Positions 57,308 to 64,000 of a stretch of DNA of 64,000 bases are shown one piece after another. Under the pieces are notes generated by a model. It was not told the origin of the DNA and did not search any database. It saw only the letters and a list, made by a program, of their open reading frames with translations. The DNA lies in assembly GCF_003172895.1 (NCBI RefSeq), contig NZ_QGKL01000010.1, forward strand, positions 123,525 through 187,524, in the 5' to 3' direction. The DNA is from Leucothrix arctica (lineage in GTDB: Bacteria > Pseudomonadota > Gammaproteobacteria > Thiotrichales > Thiotrichaceae). Position numbers and translations under genes: made by a program. Within the stretch, counting starts at the first letter, position 1; every line of letters begins with the position of its first letter.

Positions 57308-57577
57308 TTAACCTTGTGGTGTCAGGTTGTCTATCGCAGAAGGGCCATCACCAAAGAAGAACTTATCCATTTCTTCTTCTAAAAACTTACGGTCTTTAGG
57401 ATTGATAGGAGATAGGCGGTACTCATTCATTAGGATAGTTTGGTGGCTAACCCATTGAGTCCATGCTTCTTGAGAAACATTTTCAAAAACACGCTTACCT
57501 AAATCACCAGGGTAGGGTACACGTGTAAGACCTTCTGCTTCTTTCTTTAGAAGAACACAGTTTACCATTCGACTCAT
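57308..57577 (-). CDS. yggX: Fe(II)-trafficking / oxidative damage protection protein YggX
   Basis: 89 residues, the normal size. Family pattern from the N-terminus: [20 protein letters not shown] with the conserved Cys 7, [29 protein letters not shown] and the C-terminal FFFGDG. It protects iron-sulfur enzymes from oxidative damage. Its ATG overlaps the mutY stop by 4 bases. The mutY-yggX pair is conserved in E. coli and relatives; MutY itself carries a [4Fe-4S] cluster. Confidence 0.97.
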   Translation of the reverse strand: MSRMVNCVLLKKEAEGLTRVPYPGDLGKRVFENVSQEAWTQWVSHQTILMNEYRLSPINPKDRKFLEEEMDKFFFGDGPSAIDNLTPQG

Positions 57578-58653
57578 AATCTTAATTCCTTAAATATCAT
57601 CAATAAATCTTGAACAGGTGTCGCAAGACCCCCTTCAAATTCATCGTTTATGTTATACCAAACAGTGTCGTCTGTATCCCTAACCGTGCTAATTTGCTGA
57701 TTTGGTTGTTGAATGAGCAATGGTGTTAGGGTCAGTTTGAAGTGACTAAATACATGTTTGTAGTTCGGTAAAGCGCTTGCAGTATCAATAATGCTTGAGT
57801 CATAACCGTTGTCGCTAAGCCACTCTTTTGCACTATCAATGCCATCAAACTGAGGGAAACACCATAGACTACCCCAGATACCAGTAGGTGGTCGCTTCTC
57901 TAGGTAAATGTCCGATGAGTTATGGATGAGTAGCATGACAGCACTACGTTCAGGGACAACTTTCTTAGGTTTTGGTGTCGGGTATTTCGTAACGGTTCCC
58001 GTTAAGAAAGCCTGGCAATCGTCTTGAAGTGGGCAGGCTGAGCAATTTGGTTTGCTGCGGGTACAAAGTGTTGCCCCTAAGTCCATCATTGCTTGAGTAT
58101 AGTCAGCATTACGACTGGCGGGTACATTAGTAGGAAGTAGCTCTTCCGCAATTTCCCAAAGTTCTTTTTGTACTGAGGTCTTGCCGTACCAACCTTCGAT
58201 TGTGTTGTGTCTAGCTAAGACACGCTTAACATTACCATCTAAAATTGCTTGGCGCTGTTGAAAGGCAATCGAGAGAATAGCGCCAGCGGTTGAGCGTCCA
58301 ATACCACTTAATGAAACCACTTCATCTAATGTGCTTGGGAACTCCCCATAAAAATCATCCCTAATTTGTTGCGCTGCTTTATGTAAGTTACGCGCTCTTG
58401 CGTAATAGCCCAAGCCGGACCAGTGCTTTAGAACTTCGTCTGTTGGCGCATTGGCGAGACTGTAAAGATCAGGAAAGCTCTCCATAAATTTTTCATAATA
58501 TGGAATAACGGTCGCAACTTGCGTCTGCTGTAGCATTATTTCTGATATCCACACACGGTAGGGTGTGATTGGGTGCTGCCAAGGTAGGTCTTTACGACCA
58601 TTTTGGTCAAACCAAGTGAGGACTCGTTCGGAGAAGGATGTATTTTTTGACAT
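57574..58653 (-). CDS. mutY: A/G-specific adenine glycosylase MutY
   Basis: 359 residues. It removes adenine opposite 8-oxoguanine. The catalytic Glu is in [17 protein letters not shown], the HhH motif is [13 protein letters not shown] and the catalytic Asp is in [16 protein letters not shown]. The [4Fe-4S] ligands lie in the segment [17 protein letters not shown]. The C-terminal Nudix-like domain recognises 8-oxoG. It is the first gene of the minus-strand operon. With MutT in this window, two arms of the GO repair system are present. Confidence 0.97.
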   Translation of the reverse strand: MSKNTSFSERVLTWFDQNGRKDLPWQHPITPYRVWISEIMLQQTQVATVIPYYEKFMESFPDLYSLANAPTDEVLKHWSGLGYYARARNLHKAAQQIRDDFYGEFPSTLDEVVSLSGIGRSTAGAILSIAFQQRQAILDGNVKRVLARHNTIEGWYGKTSVQKELWEIAEELLPTNVPASRNADYTQAMMDLGATLCTRSKPNCSACPLQDDCQAFLTGTVTKYPTPKPKKVVPERSAVMLLIHNSSDIYLEKRPPTGIWGSLWCFPQFDGIDSAKEWLSDNGYDSSIIDTASALPNYKHVFSHFKLTLTPLLIQQPNQQISTVRDTDDTVWYNINDEFEGGLATPVQDLLMIFKELRL

Positions 58654-58789
58654 GAGCGGCAGTGTAACGGATTGTCTTAAATGAGGTAAGGCTTGCTGCT
58701 AGTCAGTCGTTATTGTGAAGGGTGAGTTTCTGTTGACTGTGTATGATTAAGCCGTGAGAGCATGGGCATTCTGTACTTATTTTCAGCCA

Positions 58790-58822
58790 TAAAAAAAGCC
58801 GGAGCATTTAACTGCTTCGGCC
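58790..58822 (-). terminator. Terminator of the glnK-amtB operon
   Basis: On the minus strand GCCGAAGCA (58821-58813) pairs with TGCTCCGGC (58806-58798) with one A-C mismatch, then seven Ts follow. Confidence 0.88.
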
Positions 58823-58848
58823 TAGATACTACTTAAGTAATAAGGTTA

Positions 58849-60141
58849 TTAACGCTTAGTGAACTCAGGGTATGCTTCCATACCACACTCACCAATATCA
58901 ACACCTTCGTATTCTTCTTCTTCTGTCACACGGATGCCCATGATCGCTTTGATCAATAACCACGTGATGAATGAAGTAACGAATACCCAAACAAAGATTG
59001 TACCTGCTCCAACTAACTGACCCATAAATGTAGCGCCATCGTTAGTCAAAGGAACAGCTAGAAGACCCCAAAGGCCAACTACACCGTGTACAGAGATAGC
59101 ACCTACTGGATCATCAATCTTAATCTTGTCAAAGAACAAGATAGAGAACACGACAATTACACCACCAACCGCACCGATAAGCGTTGCGTATAGAGGCGTA
59201 GGAGTATCAGGACCAGCAGTGATTGCAACAAGACCTGCCAATGCACCGTTAAGTACCATTGTTAAGTCAGCCTTGCCGAATAAGATCTTAGCAACGAATA
59301 GTGCAGCGATTACACCACCAGCAGCAGCAGCGTTAGTGTTAAGGAATACCATTGCAACAGCATTTGCACTAGCAATGTCACCAAGCTTAAGTACAGAACC
59401 ACCGTTAAATCCGAACCAACCCATCCAAAGAATGAATGTACCTAGTGTCGCTAGTGGTAGGTTTGAACCAGGAATTGGAGTGATCTTACCGTCTTTACCG
59501 TACTTACCCTTACGAGCGCCAAGTAAGATAACACCAGCAAGTGCAGCAGATGCACCAGCCATGTGAACGATACCAGAACCAGCAAAGTCAGTGAAAGAGT
59601 AGTCATCACCTAGGCTGTATAGACCGAATACTGATTTACCACCCCAAGTCCAAGAACCTTCCATTGGGTAAATGAATGCCGTCATTACTAGTGCGAACAC
59701 TAGGAAAGAGAATAGCTTCATGCGCTCAGCAACCGCACCAGAAACGATAGACATTGCAGTAGCAACGAATACAACCTGGAAGAAGAAGTCAGAAGCGTCA
59801 GAATAAACAGAGTCACCACTAAAGCCAGCTTCAGCAGATGCTGCTAGTACAGAAGCAGTTAGAGAGTCAGCATCAGCTGCACCATCAAGCGCAATACCAC
59901 TTAGGAATAAAGTGCTACCACCGTCTCCATACATGATGTCATAACCAACAACAAGGTAAGCAGTACAAGCGATTGCGAATAGTGCAACGTTCTTTGTTAA
60001 GATTTCAGTTGTGCTTTTGCTTCGAACTAAACCAGCTTCAAGCATGGCGAAACCAGCCGCCATCCACATTACTAGTGCACCACACACTAGGAAGTAGAAG
60101 GTATCCATTGCATATTGCAACTCAAATACATTGTTTTCCAT
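58849..60141 (-). CDS. amtB: Ammonium transporter AmtB
   Basis: 430 residues with about eleven hydrophobic segments. Amt landmarks are FAMLEAGLVRSKSTTEILTKN near the N-terminus, SGIVHMAGASAALAG (first pore His), WMGWFGFNGGS, and SVHGVVGLWGLLAVPL with the second pore His. The N-terminus lacks a long signal peptide. The C-terminal tail GIRVTEEEEYEGVDIGECG is the GlnK-contacting region. It lies 18 bases after glnK in the usual order, with a terminator downstream. Confidence 0.97.
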   Translation of the reverse strand: MENNVFELQYAMDTFYFLVCGALVMWMAAGFAMLEAGLVRSKSTTEILTKNVALFAIACTAYLVVGYDIMYGDGGSTLFLSGIALDGAADADSLTASVLAASAEAGFSGDSVYSDASDFFFQVVFVATAMSIVSGAVAERMKLFSFLVFALVMTAFIYPMEGSWTWGGKSVFGLYSLGDDYSFTDFAGSGIVHMAGASAALAGVILLGARKGKYGKDGKITPIPGSNLPLATLGTFILWMGWFGFNGGSVLKLGDIASANAVAMVFLNTNAAAAGGVIAALFVAKILFGKADLTMVLNGALAGLVAITAGPDTPTPLYATLIGAVGGVIVVFSILFFDKIKIDDPVGAISVHGVVGLWGLLAVPLTNDGATFMGQLVGAGTIFVWVFVTSFITWLLIKAIMGIRVTEEEEYEGVDIGECGMEAYPEFTKR

Positions 60142-60159
60142 TAGGTCAAACTCCTGTCT

Positions 60160-60537
<378 letters not shown>

Positions 60538-60604
60538 TTAACGAAGCCTAGATAGCCCAGACTTCTAGTAGCAAAGTGCTACAGGTTGTTGCTAATAGTT
60601 TCTA

Positions 60605-60620
60605 AGCATTTCCCATGCCA
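60605..60620 (-). promoter_or_regulatory. Sigma-54 promoter of glnK-amtB
   Basis: On the minus strand TGGCATGGGAAATGCT has the -24 GG and -12 GC at the exact 10-base spacing of the sigma-54 consensus (TGGCACG-N4-TTGCA). Transcription should start near 60594, giving a leader of about 95 bases. Confidence 0.9.
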
Positions 60621-60694
60621 ACTTTTATACAGCTAGTAAAAGTAAGCTTGATGGGAGATGAACTGCTGTAGTTGGTGCGCCAAAAAAGAGCTTA

Positions 60695-60711
60695 AGCACC
60701 ATCTTGGTGCT
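60695..60711. promoter_or_regulatory. NtrC-binding site 1
   Basis: AGCACCA-TCT-TGGTGCT is a perfect 17-base palindrome of the NtrC type (GCACC-N5-GGTGC). Its centre is about 109 bases upstream of the predicted glnK start. Confidence 0.88.
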
Positions 60712-60726
60712 ATATGGTGCTACCAT

Positions 60727-60743
60727 TGCACCTGTTTGGTGTC
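60727..60743. promoter_or_regulatory. NtrC-binding site 2
   Basis: TGCACCTGTTTGGTGTC matches GCACC-N5-GGTG[T/C]. It is 32 bases (three helical turns) from site 1, centred near -141. Sites at about -108 and -140 are the arrangement known for E. coli glnA, so cooperative NtrC binding is expected. A further half-site GGTGCA occurs at 60750-60755. Confidence 0.85.
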
Positions 60744-60863
60744 TTTTATGGTGCATTGTGTGGGTGTAATAAGGTCACGCCTGATTGGCCTGATAATTGC
60801 TTGTTACAATAGTTGAAAACAAGTAGTCATTTATTTGATTGTATAGAGATCAAAAGGGAATGA

Positions 60864-61916
60864 ATGAAAACAGAATTTATTGATATAGCGGATGCAATGG
60901 CTACGGGCGTATTAATGCTTACACAGTCACTTGATATTCAATATATGAACGCATCTGCCGAAATATTATTTGGTAGTAGTATACGGCGCATGGAAGGTAA
61001 GCCTTACCAGCGTTTACTTAAAGAAGATATTCTAGGTTGGGTGCTTGAAAAGTCAGTTGATACTAGAGAAGTACAGTCACTTAGAGAGTTGCACTTTACA
61101 ACGAGTCACGATGGAATTGTTATTGCAGATATTGTTGTAAGTCCTATGTTAATTGATGGGGAGTTGGATGCTGTACTTATAGAGTTGTATCGCATTGACC
61201 AGCAGCTACGTATTACTCAGGAAGAGACATTACTTAGTCAGTTGCAAACAACGCAAAGTTTAGTTCGTGGCATGGCTCATGAGATTAAGAACCCATTAGG
61301 TGGTTTGCGTGGCGCTGCCCAGCTGTTAGAGACAGAGCTTCCAAGTCCGGAGCTGCGAGAGTACACAAGTATTATTATATCTGAGGCGGATCGTCTACAG
61401 GTATTAGTTGATCGAATGTCGGGATCCCAATCCCCAACCATTCAAGAAGATATCAACATACATGAAGTGCTTGAGCGTGTAAGAAAGTTAGTCAGTGTCG
61501 ATATTCCATCTAAGGTAAATATTCGCTTTGATTACGACCCTAGCATTCCAGAAATGCGCGCAGATAAGGATAAGCTGATTCAAATAGTATTGAATATGGT
61601 GGTCAATGCACTGAAAGCAGTTGGTAATGAAGGTGAGGTGATCTTTAAAACGCGTGTTATTCGACGCTTTTTGATGAATCAAAAAATACACAGATTAGTA
61701 CTAAAACTACAAATTATTGATAACGGTGTCGGTATACCTGAAGAGATTAAAGACAAAGTCTTTTTTCCAATGGTCAGTGGTTCGGCTGATGGTACGGGTC
61801 TAGGTTTGTCGATTGCACAATCCTTAGCTAATGCACATGACGGTTTAATAGAGTTTCAATCTACCCCCGGTGATACACGTTTCACCTTGTTATTACCCAT
61901 ACAGGCTCAGGAGTAA
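60864..61916 (+). CDS. glnL: Nitrogen regulation sensor kinase NtrB
   Basis: 350 residues. N-terminal PAS domain (about 10-105, MATGVLMLTQSLDIQYMNASAE). HisKA domain with the phospho-accepting His 139 in RGMAHEIKNPLGGLRGAAQL. An ATPase domain with N-box IVLNMVVNALKA and G-boxes IIDNGVGIPEE and DGTGLGLSIAQSL. It phosphorylates NtrC under nitrogen limitation and is inhibited by PII. It diverges from glnK; the shared 365-base gap holds the sigma-54 and NtrC sites. glnA, its usual upstream neighbour, is not here. Confidence 0.97.
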   Translation: MKTEFIDIADAMATGVLMLTQSLDIQYMNASAEILFGSSIRRMEGKPYQRLLKEDILGWVLEKSVDTREVQSLRELHFTTSHDGIVIADIVVSPMLIDGELDAVLIELYRIDQQLRITQEETLLSQLQTTQSLVRGMAHEIKNPLGGLRGAAQLLETELPSPELREYTSIIISEADRLQVLVDRMSGSQSPTIQEDINIHEVLERVRKLVSVDIPSKVNIRFDYDPSIPEMRADKDKLIQIVLNMVVNALKAVGNEGEVIFKTRVIRRFLMNQKIHRLVLKLQIIDNGVGIPEEIKDKVFFPMVSGSADGTGLGLSIAQSLANAHDGLIEFQSTPGDTRFTLLLPIQAQE

Positions 61917-61922
61917 AGCAGA

Positions 61923-63326
61923 ATGAATCAATCAGAATCTATATGGGTTGTTGATGATGATCAATCGATTCGGTGGGTCCTTGAACGGGCGTTAACCCGA
62001 GCTAATATGGAAGTACGTTGCTTTGAGTCTGCAAGCGACCTATTGCGAGCGTTAAAAAGAGACCAGCCTGCTGCAATAATCAGTGATATTAGAATGCCTG
62101 ATATCGATGGTTTTGAGTTGCTGGCTCGTGTCCGTGAGCAATATGTAGATTTGCCATTCATAATCATGACGGCACATTCAGATATGGATAGTGCAGTATC
62201 TGCTTATGAAAGCGGTGCATTTGAATACCTCCCTAAGCCTTTTGATATAAATGAAGCAATTGAGTTAGCTAGGCGAGTACTTGAACATAGTAAGAGTCTT
62301 CAAGAAACCACGCCTGCAGTTAGTGAAGATAAGGATCTGAATCAGTCAGGAATTATCGGAAAGTCGGTAGCAATGCAGGGTGTGTTTCGCGCGATAGGTC
62401 GTTTAAGTAAATCTAGTATCTCGGTATTAATTACGGGTGAGTCTGGAACGGGTAAAGAGTTAGTTTCAGCAGCTTTGCATGAGCATAGTCCGAGAGCGGG
62501 TAAGCCTTTTATTGCTATTAATACCGCGGCAATACCCAAAGAGCTATTAGAGTCTGAGTTATTCGGTCATGAAAAAGGCGCTTTTACAGGTGCACATGCG
62601 CTTCGTAAGGGTCGATTTGAGCAGGCGAATCATGGAACGCTATTTCTTGATGAAATAGGGGATATGTCTGCAGACCTACAAACTAGACTGTTGCGAGTCT
62701 TATCTGATGGTAAGTTTTACCGAGTGGGTGGGCATGTACCCATAGATGTCGATGTGCGTGTGATCGCAGCAACCCATCAAGATCTTGAAGATAGAGTGCG
62801 TGATGGATTGTTTCGAGAGGATTTGTTTCACCGCTTAAACGTTATAAGAGTGCAAATACCACCTTTGCGAGAGCGGAGTACGGATATTCCATTGTTATTG
62901 GGTCACTTTTTGCAAAGGGCGGCAGAGGATCTTCAGGTTGAGAGGAAGACGTTGCTCCCAGAGGTTAGTGACTTTCTCCAAACACTGTCATGGCCAGGCA
63001 ATGTAAGGCAGTTAGAAAATGTTAGTCGTTGGATGACTGTTATGGCATCTGGTCGCGAAATTACGATGGATGATTTGCCACCGGAATTAATGGATGCTGA
63101 AGAGTCACAGCCCATAGGTGATTGGCGTGCATTGTTAACTCATGAGATACAGCAACGTTTGAATGCGGGTGAATCGAGAATACTTGATGATTTAACGCCA
63201 GAGTTCGAGCGTTTAGCGCTTGAGGTTGCCTTGCAGCAAACAGCGGGACGAAAAAAGGAAGCTGCAGACTTGCTAGGTTGGGGTAGAAATACACTAACGC
63301 GTAAACTAAAAGATATATATCCCTAA
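61923..63326 (+). CDS. glnG: Nitrogen regulation response regulator NtrC
   Basis: 467 residues. The receiver domain has phospho-acceptor Asp 55 in IISDIRMPDIDGFELL. The AAA+ domain has Walker A GESGTGKELV, an intact GAFTGA loop (GHEKGAFTGAHALRKGRF), Walker B TLFLDEIGDM and the arginine-finger region. The C-terminal Fis-type helix-turn-helix ends in ADLLGWGRNTLTRKLKDIYP. It activates sigma-54 promoters such as the one before glnK. It is 6 bases after ntrB and is followed by a terminator. It is the intact contrast to the NtrX-like protein at the left end. Confidence 0.98.
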   Translation: MNQSESIWVVDDDQSIRWVLERALTRANMEVRCFESASDLLRALKRDQPAAIISDIRMPDIDGFELLARVREQYVDLPFIIMTAHSDMDSAVSAYESGAFEYLPKPFDINEAIELARRVLEHSKSLQETTPAVSEDKDLNQSGIIGKSVAMQGVFRAIGRLSKSSISVLITGESGTGKELVSAALHEHSPRAGKPFIAINTAAIPKELLESELFGHEKGAFTGAHALRKGRFEQANHGTLFLDEIGDMSADLQTRLLRVLSDGKFYRVGGHVPIDVDVRVIAATHQDLEDRVRDGLFREDLFHRLNVIRVQIPPLRERSTDIPLLLGHFLQRAAEDLQVERKTLLPEVSDFLQTLSWPGNVRQLENVSRWMTVMASGREITMDDLPPELMDAEESQPIGDWRALLTHEIQQRLNAGESRILDDLTPEFERLALEVALQQTAGRKKEAADLLGWGRNTLTRKLKDIYP

Positions 63327-63343
63327 GCGTGACTCTTGGTTTT

Positions 63344-63380
63344 AAAAGGCGATCATTATTTATAGTGACCGCCTTTTTTG
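63344..63380 (+). terminator. Terminator after ntrBC
   Basis: AAAGGCG (63345-63351) pairs with CGCCTTT (63370-63376), with inner TCA/TGA pairing, followed by a T-run. Confidence 0.88.
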
Positions 63381-63723
63381 TGTCTGTTTATTTAATAGCG
63401 TCTTTAGTTCTACCTGCAAAGTGCTTGGTTGGGTTAACTATGTAAAGTTAAGGTATGTGAGTTTATGGCGTGATTATTTTTGATCTTAATTATTAGATGG
63501 TGCAGGTATGTCTAGCTAAGCAGTTGTACCTAATCCTCTCATCGAGTGGTCTTGTATTCTGTCATTAAGTTGAATAGGTACTGACGAGTGAGGGAGTTCT
63601 GTTGATGTATAGCCAGTTATGTAAATGCAGCTGCAAATACTCACTTAAGTCATGTGTATTACTTAAATTGCAGAGACAAATCGGCTTCGTTGAAACTAAA
63701 TTCACAAAAGGTTCATAAAGGGG
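63381..63723. other. Intergenic region before the rRNA promoters, no gene seen
   Basis: I found no open frame of coding character, no tRNA-like arms and no long inverted repeat. The last 60 bases before the first promoter are AT-rich (CACAAAAGGTTCATAAAGG) and could act as an UP element. Confidence 0.5.
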
Positions 63724-63751
63724 TTGACGGGTGCTCAGATCTGTCTATAAT
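63724..63751 (+). promoter_or_regulatory. rRNA operon promoter P1
   Basis: TTGACG (63724-63729), 16 bases, TATAAT (63746-63751), then a GC-rich discriminator GCGCCGC. The TATAATGCGCC core is the same as in E. coli rrn P1 promoters, so stringent control is likely. Confidence 0.88.
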
Positions 63752-63902
63752 GCGCCGCTCTTGAGACGGAAGTTGTTCAGTTGAACTGCATCTTAAGTAG
63801 TTGAAAGGTCTTGGTTTTTCCTCGATTGATCATGAGTATTAGGTTGGTGTTTTGTTGTTCGGTTCGGTTGAGTGTTTAATCGAATTAAAGTTCAAAAAAA
63901 CG

Positions 63903-63930
63903 TTGACAAGATCTGAGGCTTATATATAAT
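63903..63930 (+). promoter_or_regulatory. rRNA operon promoter P2
   Basis: Perfect TTGACA (63903-63908), 16-base spacer, perfect TATAAT (63925-63930), followed by TCGCCTCC. It lies 179 bases after P1, a tandem arrangement typical of rrn operons. Confidence 0.88.
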
Positions 63931-63940
63931 TCGCCTCCTT

Positions 63941-64000
63941 CCTGCGGTAGAGATCGCAGGCGCTACATTAACAATATAGACCAAATAACTTGTGTGGGGA
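63941..64000 (+). promoter_or_regulatory. rRNA leader: boxB-like hairpin and boxA-like antitermination site (3' partial)
   Basis: CCTGCG (63941-63946) and CGCAGG (63955-63960) form a boxB-like hairpin. Directly after it CGCTACATTAACAA (63961-63974) resembles rrn boxA (TGCTCTTTAACA), and the last bases, ACTTGTGTGGGGA, parallel the E. coli leader ...ATCTGTGTGGGCA. The 16S rRNA gene should begin a short distance past the window. Confidence 0.82.

Overview
The window is a chromosomal stretch from a gammaproteobacterium. The block lpxC, dciA, M23 peptidase, secA, argJ, mutT is a gammaproteobacterial arrangement (Pseudomonas has a very similar one). RpoH, GlnK/AmtB with NtrB/NtrC, KdtA, YggX and a Cry-DASH photolyase fit too. 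Base composition is moderate, with no obvious foreign-looking block. The giant DUF11 surface proteins make me lean weakly towards a Thiotrichales-like (Leucothrix-type) bacterium; this is an impression, not a demonstrated assignment. The window begins inside an NtrX-like regulator and ends in the leader of an rRNA operon whose 16S gene should start just outside.

Layout. 1-4.6 kb: ntrX-like, trkA, trkH (potassium uptake) and a FimT-like pseudopilin. 4.6-9.6 kb: ispH, purD, a rhombosortase-like protease and four type II secretion pseudopilins (gspGHIJ). 9.6-12.2 kb: two Ala/Val/Glu-rich membrane-anchored proteins, one with 9- and 13-residue tandem repeats. 12.3-16.3 kb: a dynamin-like GTPase, hemL, and rpoH behind a perfect CIRCE operator, with an unannotated 31-residue membrane microprotein on the other strand. 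16.3-19.3 kb: xseB-ispA-dxs. 19.5-27.7 kb: lpxC, dciA, M23 peptidase, secA with a structured leader, argJ, a secreted polysaccharide deacetylase and mutT/thiE-like. 27.7-28.8 kb: a decayed fabI remnant, a dodecin gene that lacks a normal start codon, and a DUF3301 gene.

29.8-43.7 kb is the most distinctive part: a same-strand cluster of a small exported DUF11-like protein, a 1001-residue DUF11 protein, a 2131-residue protein joining DUF11/SdrD-like domains, a possible SPOR-like segment and a C-terminal beta-barrel, an OmpA-like lipoprotein with a K/V/E/I-rich rod, and an 895-residue DUF11 protein. The three large proteins share a motif right after the signal peptide. Four strong hairpins lacking T-tracts sit at the gene junctions, and a 21-bp-stem terminator closes the cluster. 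It looks like a self-contained cell-surface assembly system; its function is unknown.

43.8-58.7 kb is mostly housekeeping: pilU, waaA, slyD, obg-proB-ppx, a glycosyltransferase, small envelope proteins and a mutY-yggX-fpr-cryDASH repair and redox operon. 58.8-63.4 kb is the nitrogen module. glnK-amtB sits behind a sigma-54 promoter with two NtrC sites at about -109 and -141, diverging from ntrB-ntrC. 63.4-64.0 kb holds two strong tandem promoters and a boxB/boxA-like antitermination site of an rRNA operon.
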